64,000 bases of DNA from Candidatus Bipolaricaulota bacterium (lineage in GTDB: Bacteria; Bipolaricaulota; Bipolaricaulia; Bipolaricaulales; Bipolaricaulaceae). The stretch covers positions 1 to 64,000 of the forward strand of contig JANXBT010000002.1 of assembly GCA_025060415.1 (NCBI GenBank). Reading direction: 5' to 3'. This document shows positions 56,282-64,000 of this stretch, one piece after another. Position numbers and translations under genes: made by a program. Under the pieces are notes generated by a model. That model saw only the letters and a list, made by a program, of their open reading frames with translations, was not told the DNA's origin and did not search any database. Positions within the stretch are counted from its first letter, which is position 1. Every line of letters starts with the position of its first letter.

Positions 56282-58528
56282 TGGAGTTCCTCGTCGCCAC
56301 CCAACAGGGCGATACGGTTTTCGCTGTTCGCTTCCAAGGGACGGAGCCCAGGGAGCGCCGGACCCTGGGCGGGGAGCGCCCGGGCCTGCCGGTGTTGGCC
56401 GAGGCCGCCCTGGGCCCGCTTAAGGAAGCCTTTCCGCTTCCCGTCCTTTTCCGGGCCGTGTGGCCGGAGGAGCCCGACGTGGAGGCCCTTTGGGCCCGCG
56501 GGGGCTTGCCCGCGCCCGCGGACCCCTGGGAGCGGGCGGAGGCCCTGGGCCGCCTGTTCCTCCGGGCCCTGGAGGAGACGCGGGCCTGGCCGGGCCCGGC
56601 CCGGCGGGCCCTGGCCGCGCTCCTTCCCGCCGGGCTGGGCCTCCCCCCGCGGCCGCCCCCCGCCCCCGTGCGGCCGCCCGCCTCCCTGGACGAGGCCCTG
56701 CGCCGCCTCCTGGCCCTGGGCCTGGAGGAGCGCAGGGAACAATGGGCCTATGCCCAGACCGTGTGGGAGGCCTTGACCCAGGGCAAGGTCGTCCTCCTCG
56801 AGGCCGGGCCGGGCACGGGGAAGACCTTCGGCTACCTGATCCCCTTGCTCCTGCGGCTGCGGGAGGGCGGGCGGGCCGTGGTGGCCACGCGCACCCGCAC
56901 CCTGCAGGACCAGCTTTGGAAGCGGGACCTTCCCTGGCTGGAGGAGCGGCTGGGGCTGCGGGTGCGGCGGGCCCTCCTCAAGGGCCGGGAGAACTACCCC
57001 TGTCTGTGGCGGCTGCGGCGCCTGCGGGCCCAGCTCCTTGTCCCCGAGGACCTCCTCCTTGCGCTGGAGCTCCTCGCCCTGCGCCGGGCCGACCTGGACG
57101 AGGTCGGCTTCCTCCCGGAGAGCGGGCTGATGGAGGAGATCCGGGACAAGCCCGGCCGCTGCCTGGGCGGCCGCTGCCCCGAGCTCGGCCGCTGCCCCTG
57201 CCGCCTGGCCCGGGAGGAGGCCCGCGCCGCCCAGCTCGTGGTGGCCAACCACGCCCTCCTGGGCGCGGACCTCGCCCGGGAGAACGCCCTCCTTGGGCCC
57301 TACGACTTCCTCGTCGTGGACGAGGCCCATGCCCTCCCCGTGGCCCTGCGGGAGGCCCTGGGCGTGGACCTCACCCCCCCAGGAGGTGCCCGGCCTCCTT
57401 TCCGAGCTCGTCCAGCGGGGGGCGCCCGCGGAGGCCGGGCCCCTGGTGGAGGAAGTGCGCCGGCGGCATCGGGAGTTCTGGAGCGCGGTGCAGGGGGTGA
57501 TCCCGCCGGGCCGGGCCCGCCTGGCCCCCCAGGCCTTGGCCCACCTCGGGGCCCAGGCCGAGCCCTTGGGCCAAGCCCTGGCCGCGCTGGCCCGGGCGGT
57601 GCCGCGCACGGAGGAGCTCGCCGAGCTCGGCACGGCCCTGGCCGAGGAGGCCCAGGCCCTGGCCTTCTTCTTCGCGCCCAAGGAGGGGGCGTGGGTGCCC
57701 TGGTCCGCCCAGGACGAGGGCCCCAGCCTCCACCTCACCCCCCTCGACCTCGCCGAGCGCCTCCGCCGCGACCTCTGGCCGAAGCTCCGCGCGGCCGTCC
57801 TCACCTCCGCCACCCTCGCCGTCCCCGGGAACCCGGGGTTCGTGGCGGAGCGCTTGGGCCTGCCGCACGAGGTGGGGTTCCGCTCCTGGCCCTCCCCCTT
57901 CACCTACGCGCGCGTGAGGATCGCGATCCTCGCCTACCTTCCCGAGCCCGACCACCCGGAGTACCCCGCGGCCCTGGCCCAGACCCTGCGCCACGTCCTG
58001 GGGAGGGCGCCGGCCAAGGCCCTGGTGCTGTTCACCGCCCGCCAGATGCTGGCCGAGGTGCACCGCCTCTTGGGGGACGTGCCCCACCTGGCCCAGGGCT
58101 GGGATGGGGAGCGGGACCAGCTTTTGCGGCGCTTCCGGGCCTTGCCCCCGCCCGCCGCCCTCCTGGGGCTCGAGGGCTTCTGGGAGGGCGTGGACCTCCC
58201 CGGCGCGGAGCTGGAGATCTTGGTCGTGGCCCGCCTGCCGTTCCCCTCGCCCGGGGACCCCGTGCTGGAGGCGGAGGCCCAGCGCCTGCGGGCCCAGGGG
58301 CGCAACGATTTCCAGGAGCTCGCCCTCCCTTTGGCCCTCCTCAAGCTCCGCCAGGGCCTGGGGCGGCTGGTGCGCACCCCCACGGACCGCGGGGTGATCC
58401 TGCTTGGGGATCCCCGCCTGGTCTCCCGGGCCTACCGCGGCCGCTTCCTCCGCGTCCTCCCCGTGCCGCCCCAGGTGGTGCAGGACCCCAAGGACCTCGA
58501 CGTTGTGCTCGCCCAGGTCTTTGGGTAA
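56281..58528 (+). CDS. dinG: DinG/XPD-like Fe-S helicase, interrupted by a frameshift near 57380
   Basis: Reads as about 749 codons if one base is removed. The first part (56281 to about 57380) has Walker A GPGTGKTFGYLIP, a four-cysteine Fe-S patch (NYPC, GRC, GRC, CPC), ANHALL and the Walker B DEAH box VVDEAHAL. It then runs into a C7 run (57374-57380), after which the frame changes by +1. The second part has TSATLAVPGNP, LVLFTARQMLAEV, GFWEGVDLPG and QGLGRLVRTPTDRG, the usual C-terminal helicase motifs. The two halves are complementary and intact. A sequencing or assembly indel, slippage or a real mutation are all possible. The GTG start overlaps the CBS stop by one base. Confidence 0.85.
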
Positions 58529-58538
58529 CCTCCGATCC

Positions 58539-60260
58539 ATGCTGGTCCGGGCAACCCAGTACTTCCTGCCCACCTGGAAGGAGGACCCTGCCGAGGCCGA
58601 GCTCCCCAGCCACAAGCTGCTCCTTCGGGCGGGGATGATCCGCAAGCTGGCCGCGGGGATCTACACGTACCTCCCCCTGGCGCGGCGCGTGCTGCACAAG
58701 CTCGAGGCCATCATCCGCGAGGAGATGGACGCCATCGGGGGGATGGAGATCACCATGCCCGTGGTGCACCCGGCGGAGCTGTGGGCGGAGACCGGAAGGC
58801 TGCAGGACTTCGGCCCCATCCTCGGCCGGTTTCGGGACCGGGCGGGAAGGGAGATGGTCCTCGGCCCCACCCACGAGGAGGTGATCACGGACATCGCCCG
58901 CCGGGAGATCCGCTCCTGGCGGCAGCTCCCCCTCATGTTCTATCAGATCCAGACGAAGTTCCGGGACGAGCCCCGCCCCCGCGGGGGACTCGTGCGGGCC
59001 CGGGAGTTCACCATGAAGGACGGCTACAGCTTCCACGAGTCCAAGGAGGACCTGGACCGGTTCTACGAAAAGGTCTACCGGGCCTACCTCAACATCTTTC
59101 GGCGCTGCGGGCTCGCCGTGGCCGTGGTGGAGGCCGACCCCGGCCTCATGGGCGGCTCCGAGTCCCACGAGTTCATGCTCCCCAGCCCCTACGGGGAGGA
59201 CTCCTTCATCCAGTGCGAGAACAAGGACTACGCGGCCAACCTGGAGGGCGCGGTGAGCGCCAAGGACGCGGACCCGCCGGAACCCTTGCTCCCCTTGGAG
59301 GAGGTGGCCACGCCCGGCTGCTACACCATCGAGGCCGTGGCCCACTACCTCGGCGTCCCCACCCGCAAGACCGCCAAGGCCGTGTTCTACCGCACCCCGA
59401 AGGAGCTGGTGTTCGTGGTCATCCGGGGCGATCTGGAGGTGAACGAGGCCAAGCTCGCCCGGGCCGTGGGCACGGCGGAGCTCTGGCCGGCCACGGAGGA
59501 GGAGATCGCCGCTTGCGGGGCGGTGCCCGGCTACGCCTCGCCCGTGGGCATCCGCCGGGACGGGGTCAAGGTGGTGGTGGACGACTCCCTTCTTGGGGCC
59601 CGCAACCTCGTGGCCGGAGCCAACCGCGAGGGTTTTCACCTCAGGAACGTGAACTTCCCCCGGGACTTCCGGGCGGACGTGGTGGCGGACGTGGCCCTGG
59701 CCCGGGAGGGCGACCGCTGCCCCCGCTGCGGCGGCCGGCTCTCCCTGCAGCGGGCCATCGAGCTTGGGCACATCTTCAAGCTCGGCACGAAGTACTCCGA
59801 GGCCATGGGGGCCACCTTCCTGGACCGCGAGGGGAAGCCCCGCCCCCTCATCATGGGCTGCTACGGGATCGGGGTGGGGCGGCTCCTGGCGGCGGTGATC
59901 GAGGCCCACCACGACGGGGACGGCATCGTCTGGCCGGAGAACCTCGCGCCCTTCCAGGTCGTGGTGAGCGTTCTTGACCCCAAACGGCCGGAGCTCCTGC
60001 GGCTGGGGGAGGAGCTGGCCCAGGGCCTGGCCGCGGCGGGGCTTGAGGTCCTCCTGGACGACCGGGACCAGAGCGCGGGCGAGAAGTTCCACGACGCCAA
60101 GCTCTGGGGGATCCCGGTGCTGGCGGTGGTGGGGCCGCGGGCGGCGGCCCAGGGCCGGGTGGAGCTGGAGCGCCGCCGGGACGGGGAAAAGCGCGTGGTG
60201 GAGGCGCACCCCACCGCCGTCCTCCAAGGGGTACGGGAGCTCTTGGGCCACGCCGGTTGA
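58539..60260 (+). CDS. proS: Prolyl-tRNA synthetase (bacterial type with editing domain)
   Basis: 573 residues. Class II motifs: YLPLARRVLHKLEAIIREEM, LGPTHEEVITDI, FRDEPRPRGGLVRAREFTMKDGYSFH, and GCYGIGVGRLLAAVIE (motif 3). A YbaK-type insertion (about 235-380) with RKTAKAVFY and GDLEVNEAKLARAVG should edit mischarged Ala-tRNA. C-terminal anticodon domain with LLDDRDQSAGEKF. Cytoplasmic. Confidence 0.98.
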   Translation: MLVRATQYFLPTWKEDPAEAELPSHKLLLRAGMIRKLAAGIYTYLPLARRVLHKLEAIIREEMDAIGGMEITMPVVHPAELWAETGRLQDFGPILGRFRDRAGREMVLGPTHEEVITDIARREIRSWRQLPLMFYQIQTKFRDEPRPRGGLVRAREFTMKDGYSFHESKEDLDRFYEKVYRAYLNIFRRCGLAVAVVEADPGLMGGSESHEFMLPSPYGEDSFIQCENKDYAANLEGAVSAKDADPPEPLLPLEEVATPGCYTIEAVAHYLGVPTRKTAKAVFYRTPKELVFVVIRGDLEVNEAKLARAVGTAELWPATEEEIAACGAVPGYASPVGIRRDGVKVVVDDSLLGARNLVAGANREGFHLRNVNFPRDFRADVVADVALAREGDRCPRCGGRLSLQRAIELGHIFKLGTKYSEAMGATFLDREGKPRPLIMGCYGIGVGRLLAAVIEAHHDGDGIVWPENLAPFQVVVSVLDPKRPELLRLGEELAQGLAAAGLEVLLDDRDQSAGEKFHDAKLWGIPVLAVVGPRAAAQGRVELERRRDGEKRVVEAHPTAVLQGVRELLGHAG

Positions 60261-60285
60261 CCCGGCCCGCCGGCCGCGGTATAGT
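60257..60285 (+). promoter_or_regulatory. Promoter of the glycosyltransferase gene
   Basis: TTGACC (60257-60262), exactly 17 nt, TATAGT (60280-60285). Start near 60292, giving a leader of about 24 nt before the ATG at 60316. Confidence 0.75.
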
Positions 60286-60315
60286 GGCAAGGCCGCCGTT
60301 CCAGGCCTTATCCCC

Positions 60316-60951
60316 ATGAAGGTCTCCGTCATCATCCCTGCGTACAACGAAGCCGCACGCATTGGGGCCGTCCTCGAGCCCGTTTTGGCGGCGCCTTCGG
60401 TGCACGAGGTCATCGTCGTGGACGACGGCTCCACCGACGACACCGCGGCCGTGGCGGCGCGGTACGGGGTGAAGGTGGTGCGCCTTCCGGAGAACCGGGG
60501 CAAGGGCGCGGCGTTGGCCGCCGGGGCGCGGGAGGCGAAGGGCGACGTGCTCCTCTTTTTGGACGCGGACCTCACCGGGCTCACGCCCCAACACGTGGAG
60601 GATTTGGTGCGCGCCTACGCGGAGGGCGACGCGGAGGTGGTGATCGCCGTGTTCCGCAAGGGCCGCCCCGCCACCGACCTCTCCCAGCGGGTGGTGCCCT
60701 TCCTCTCGGGCCAGCGCATCCTGGCCCGCTCCCTTTGGGAGAAGGCCGCGGCCGCAGCGGAGGGCGCGGAATTCGGCGTGGAGACCACGCTCACCAAGCT
60801 CGCCTTCCGCGAGGGCTGGCGCCAGAAGACCGTGGCGTGGGAGGGGGTAAGCCACGTCCGCAAAGAGGAGAAGTACGGGTTTTGGTGGGGGTTCCGGGAC
60901 CGCCTCCGCATGTACGCCGACGTCGTGCGGTCCCTGTTCCGAAGACCCTAG
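60316..60951 (+). CDS. Family 2 glycosyltransferase
   Basis: 211 residues: VSVIIPAYNEAARIGAVL, VIVVDDGSTDDTA, LPENRGKGAALAAG and LLFLDADLTGLTP, the GT-A fold with DxD-like LDAD. Resembles the small GT2 enzymes that make lipid-linked or phosphoglycerate-linked sugars. The acceptor cannot be deduced. A small unit with its own promoter; rho follows after 14 nt. Confidence 0.88.
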   Translation: MKVSVIIPAYNEAARIGAVLEPVLAAPSVHEVIVVDDGSTDDTAAVAARYGVKVVRLPENRGKGAALAAGAREAKGDVLLFLDADLTGLTPQHVEDLVRAYAEGDAEVVIAVFRKGRPATDLSQRVVPFLSGQRILARSLWEKAAAAAEGAEFGVETTLTKLAFREGWRQKTVAWEGVSHVRKEEKYGFWWGFRDRLRMYADVVRSLFRRP

Positions 60952-60965
60952 CGAGGTGAGGGCCT

Positions 60966-62213
60966 ATGGAGATCAGCGAGATCCGCGCCCTCGGGCATGA
61001 GAAGATCCTGGAGCTCGCGGAGAAGCTGGGAATCGACGGGAGCGCCGAGCTCTCCCCCGGCGAGCTGGAGATGGCGGTGATGCGGGCCCTCGCGGACCGC
61101 CAGGAGCTCACGGTCACCGGGATCCTGGAGATCATGCCCGACGGCTACGGCTTCCTGCGCGATAAGTCCTGCCTGCCCAGCCGGTACGACGTGTACGTCT
61201 CCCCCTCCCAGATCCGCAAGTTCGCCCTAAAGGACGGGGACATCGTGCGGGGGCCGGTGCGGCCGCCCCGCGAGGGCGAGCGCTACTTCGCCCTCCTGCG
61301 CGTGGAAGAGGTGGACGGGCTCGACCCCGAGGTGGTGAAGAAGCGCAAGGACTTCTCCCAGCTCACCCCCCTCCACCCCAACCGGCAGTACATCCTGGAA
61401 CACGACCCGGAGGAGCTCTCCACGCGCATGATCGACCTCTTCGCCCCCATTGGGAAGGGGCAGCGCGGGCTCATCGTGTCCCCGCCCAAGGCCGGCAAGA
61501 CCACCCTTCTTAAGCACATCGCCCAGGGCCTGGAGGCCAACTACCCCAACATCAAGCTCCTCATCCTCCTTGTGGACGAGCGGCCCGAGGAGGTCACGGA
61601 CTTCAAGCGCTCGGTGAAGCGGGCGGAGGTCATCGCCGCCACCTTCGACATGGAGCCCCAGCACCACACGAAGCTGGCGGAGCTGGTGACCGCGGAGGCC
61701 AAGCGCCTGGTGGAGGTGGGCTACGACGTGGTGATCCTCATGGACTCCCTCACCCGCCTGGCCCGCGCCTACAACCTCTCCATCACCCCCTCGGGGAAGC
61801 TCCTGTCCGGAGGGATCGACCCCACGGCCCTCTACAAGCCCAAGGAGTTCTTCGGCGCGGCCCGCAACATCGAGGAGGGCGGCTCCCTCACCATCATCGC
61901 CACCGCCCTCATCGACACCGGGTCCCGCCTGGATCAAGTTGTGTTCGAGGAGTTCAAGGGCACGGGGAATATGGAGCTTGTGCTCAACCGGGACCTCGCC
62001 AACCGCCGGATCTTCCCGGCCATCGATCTCATCCAGTCCGGCACGAGAAAAGAGGAACTCCTCCTGGAGCCAGATGTCCTTCGGCGGGTGTGGATCCTCC
62101 GTAAGCTCATCGCCGAGATGCCGGACCCAGGGGTGGCCCTGGAGTTCATCAAGCAGCGCATGGAGCGCACGAAGACGAACAAACAGTTCCTGGAGCTGAT
62201 GAACAGTGAATAA
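60966..62213 (+). CDS. rho: Transcription termination factor Rho
   Basis: 415 residues. N-terminal helical domain and RNA-binding cold-shock-like domain (ILEIMPDGYGFLRD, YVSPSQIRKFALKDGD). ATPase core with Walker A SPPKAGKTTLLKHIAQ, VDERPEEVTDFKRSVK, ILMDSLTRLARAYN and TGSRLDQVVFEEFKGTGNMELVL. Hexameric RNA helicase that ends transcription. Overlaps the LysM-M23 gene by 8 nt. Confidence 0.98.
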   Translation: MEISEIRALGHEKILELAEKLGIDGSAELSPGELEMAVMRALADRQELTVTGILEIMPDGYGFLRDKSCLPSRYDVYVSPSQIRKFALKDGDIVRGPVRPPREGERYFALLRVEEVDGLDPEVVKKRKDFSQLTPLHPNRQYILEHDPEELSTRMIDLFAPIGKGQRGLIVSPPKAGKTTLLKHIAQGLEANYPNIKLLILLVDERPEEVTDFKRSVKRAEVIAATFDMEPQHHTKLAELVTAEAKRLVEVGYDVVILMDSLTRLARAYNLSITPSGKLLSGGIDPTALYKPKEFFGAARNIEEGGSLTIIATALIDTGSRLDQVVFEEFKGTGNMELVLNRDLANRRIFPAIDLIQSGTRKEELLLEPDVLRRVWILRKLIAEMPDPGVALEFIKQRMERTKTNKQFLELMNSE

Positions 62214-63021
62214 CCTTTGGCTTTTAGCGGTCCTGGCCCTGTGCTTGCCCCTCCTCCTTGTGCCCCTGGCCCTGCCCCCGGAGCTTGGCGGCCCGGCCCA
62301 AACCCTCCCCGCCCTCCCGGCCAGCCCCTACCAGGTGCGGGCCGGGGACACCCTGAGCGCCATCGCCGCCCGCTTCGGCGTCCCCGTGGCCTGGATCATG
62401 GCCAGCAACGACCTCACCTCCCCCACCCTCTACCCGGGCCAGCACCTCCTCATCCCCCGGGGCGGCGTGCTCCACACCGTGCGGGCGGGGGAAACGGTGG
62501 CCAGCATCGCCCAGGCCTACGGGGTGAGCGCGGAGGCCCTGCGCCGGGCCAACGGCCTGGTTGGGGAGCCCCGCCCCGGCACGCGCCTGTTCGTCCCCGA
62601 GCCCAAGACGGTCCCCCTGGCCGTCCCCCGCGGGGCCGCGTTCCAGTGGCCCGTGCGGGGCCCGATCTCCTCGGGCTTCGGCCCGCGCATCCACCCCGTC
62701 TACAACGTGCCCTCCTTCCACACCGGGATCGACCTCGCGGTCCCGGAGGGGACGGCGGTGCGGGCGGCCGCCCCGGGACGGGTGGCCTTCGCCGGCTGGC
62801 ACGACAGCGGCTTCGGCCTCCTTGTGGTCCTCGACCACGAGAACGGGTACGAGACCTACTACGCCCACCTCGGCCGGGTCCTGGTGAGCCCGGGCCAGTA
62901 CGTGCAAGCGGGGGACGTGATCGCCCTCTCCGGGAACACGGGCCTTTCCACCGGGCCTCATCTGCACTTTGAGGTGCGCTACCTGGGCACCCCTGTGGAC
63001 CCCCGGCCTCTCTTGCCGTGA
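62206..63021 (+). CDS. LysM and M23-family peptidoglycan endopeptidase
   Basis: 271 residues. Signal or anchor helix (LWLLAVLALCLPLLLVPLAL). Two LysM repeats: YQVRAGDTLSAIAARFGVP and HTVRAGETVASIAQAYGVS. M23 metallopeptidase domain with SSGFGPRIHP, HTGIDLAVPEG and HLHFEVRY, holding the HxxxD and HxH zinc ligands. Should cut peptide cross-links in the periplasm, or act as an EnvC/NlpD-like activator if zinc ligands are incomplete; here they look complete. Overlaps rho and is coupled to murA by GTGA. Confidence 0.93.
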   Translation: MNNLWLLAVLALCLPLLLVPLALPPELGGPAQTLPALPASPYQVRAGDTLSAIAARFGVPVAWIMASNDLTSPTLYPGQHLLIPRGGVLHTVRAGETVASIAQAYGVSAEALRRANGLVGEPRPGTRLFVPEPKTVPLAVPRGAAFQWPVRGPISSGFGPRIHPVYNVPSFHTGIDLAVPEGTAVRAAAPGRVAFAGWHDSGFGLLVVLDHENGYETYYAHLGRVLVSPGQYVQAGDVIALSGNTGLSTGPHLHFEVRYLGTPVDPRPLLP

Positions 63022-64000
63022 TCGGCATCCACGGCGGGCATAGGCTCGAAGGGGAGGTGCGGATCTCCGGGGCCAAAAACGCCGCCCTTCCCGCCATCTT
63101 CGCCACCCTCCTCACCCCGGAGCCCGTCGTGCTCCGCAACATCCCCCGCCTCTTGGACGTGGAGACCGCGGTGGAGCTCGTACGGGCCCTGGGCAAGGAG
63201 GTGCGCTGGGAGGACGGGGTTCTCCGCATCTGGGGCGGGGAGGAGCTTTGTCCGGAGGCGCCGGCGGAGCTGGTGCAGCGGATGCGCGCGTCCTTTTTGG
63301 TGTTGGGGCCGCTGGTGGCCCGCACCGGGTCGGCCCGGGTGGCCCTGCCCGGCGGCTGCGCCCTGGGGCCCCGCCCGGTGGACTTCCACCTCCAGGGGCT
63401 GGCCCGCCTGGGCGCCCAGGTGGAGCTCCACGACGGCGCCGTCCGGGCCCACGCCCCCCGGCTCCGGGGCGCCCTGGTGTACCTGGACTTCCCCTCTGTG
63501 GGGGCCACGGAACAGCTCCTCCTCGCGGGGGCGCTGGCCCAGGGCACGACCACGGTCGTGAACCCCGCCCGCGAGCCGGAGGTGGTGGACCTCGCCGTGC
63601 TCCTGGGGAAGATGGGGGCCGAGGTCCACTGGGGGCTGGACCGCGTGACCATCCGCGGGAGGCCGGCCCTTTCCGGCGCGGAGCACACGATCATCCCCGA
63701 CCGCATCGAGGCGGGCACGTACCTCCTGGCCGGGGCCATCACGCGCGGACGGGTGCGGGCCTGCGCCGCCTGCCCGGAGCACCTGCGGGCCTTTCTGGAC
63801 CGGCTGGAGCTGGCCGGCGCGGAGGTCGCCGCGGGCGAGGACTGGGTGGAGGTGCAGGGGCCTGCCCGCCCCAGGGCCGTGGACTTCCGCACCTGGCCTT
63901 ACCCCGGCTTCCCCACGGACCTCCAGCCGCCCATGGTGGCCTTCCTCGCCCTCGCCGAGGGCCGCTCCACCGTGACCGAGACCGTGTACGCCGCGCGCTT
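63018..64000 (+). CDS. murA: UDP-N-acetylglucosamine 1-carboxyvinyltransferase, 3' truncated by window edge
   Basis: About 327 residues are visible from a GTG at 63018, which overlaps the M23 stop by 4 nt. ISGAKNAALPAIFATLL at the N-terminus, LPGGCALGPRPVDFHLQGL with the fosfomycin-target Cys near residue 114, YLDFPSVGATEQLLLAGALA, IPDRIEAGTYLLAGAI and FPTDLQPPMVAFLALAEG. First committed step of peptidoglycan synthesis (transfer of enolpyruvate from PEP). The end lies beyond the window. Confidence 0.97.
   Translation, partial: MIGIHGGHRLEGEVRISGAKNAALPAIFATLLTPEPVVLRNIPRLLDVETAVELVRALGKEVRWEDGVLRIWGGEELCPEAPAELVQRMRASFLVLGPLVARTGSARVALPGGCALGPRPVDFHLQGLARLGAQVELHDGAVRAHAPRLRGALVYLDFPSVGATEQLLLAGALAQGTTTVVNPAREPEVVDLAVLLGKMGAEVHWGLDRVTIRGRPALSGAEHTIIPDRIEAGTYLLAGAITRGRVRACAACPEHLRAFLDRLELAGAEVAAGEDWVEVQGPARPRAVDFRTWPYPGFPTDLQPPMVAFLALAEGRSTVTETVYAAR

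Noticed and set aside
57374-57390. Programmed +1 frameshifting in the helicase gene
   Set aside because: The SD-like AGGAGG lies downstream of the C run, not upstream as in known stimulators, there is no stop codon at the shift point, and DinG genes are not known to need it. A homopolymer indel is simpler.

Overview
This window is a gene-packed, high-GC bacterial chromosome segment, with almost no intergenic DNA and no stretch over 300 bases without a gene. It holds no rRNA, tRNA, CRISPR array or insertion sequence that I can see. The gene content suggests a diderm, anaerobic, probably thermophilic heterotroph living on peptides and amino acids. Diderm: several lipobox lipoproteins, barrel-like exported proteins and LptF/G-LptD-type sequence. 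Amino acid use: two peptide-type ABC importers, a VorB-type ferredoxin 2-oxoacid oxidoreductase and urocanate hydratase. A lineage such as Bipolaricaulota (Acetothermia/OP1) would fit, but that is inference from style and content, not a marker-gene result.

Layout. 1-2827: the 3' end of a copper P-type ATPase and a YHS metal-binding protein, then glmM and a YggS-type PLP protein on the minus strand. 2929-11944: an accessory block of exported proteins, all on the minus strand. Its core is a cysteine-rich barrel-like protein plus a large lipoprotein, and this pair is present twice (copy A 9276-11944, copy B 2929-5717). Between the copies lie a lipoprotein subtilisin protease and an Ig-like secreted protein. 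Copy A and the protease form one transcription unit with a clear promoter and terminator. 12118-24919: housekeeping genes (amrS-like, ftsH, dxr, an Rrf2/SufT/zinc-protein trio, murJ, rplI, yceD-ruvC-polA, a sugar nucleotidyltransferase, a cation efflux protein). 24928-29580: a lytic transglycosylase, a small exported protein, hutU and a Nudix hydrolase.

29543-48967 is almost entirely minus strand. One peptide-type ABC operon (36726 down to 29543) has an 819-residue binding protein whose halves look circularly permuted and a permease with an unusual exported insertion. A second ABC operon (46361 down to 40340) runs with overlapping genes into an S1-domain gene and the four vor subunits (40347 down to 37309), so import and oxidation of amino-acid carbon may be co-expressed. 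Upstream lie rpmB, tsaB, ribF and a TolB-like lipoprotein. 49045-64000 carries ruvB, a CDP-alcohol phosphatidyltransferase, the fusion described next, then miaB, a PfkB kinase, a CBS protein, a DinG-like helicase with a frameshift, proS, a glycosyltransferase, rho, a LysM-M23 peptidase and the start of murA.

The most striking single gene is 50592-53528: one open frame encoding an inner-membrane LptF/G-type permease joined to an LptD/OstA-like outer-membrane segment, with what looks like a retained signal peptide at the junction. A second genome-style signal is that at least eight genes have a -10-like hexamer 6-9 nt before the start codon, which leaves no room for a ribosome binding site and implies leaderless mRNAs.
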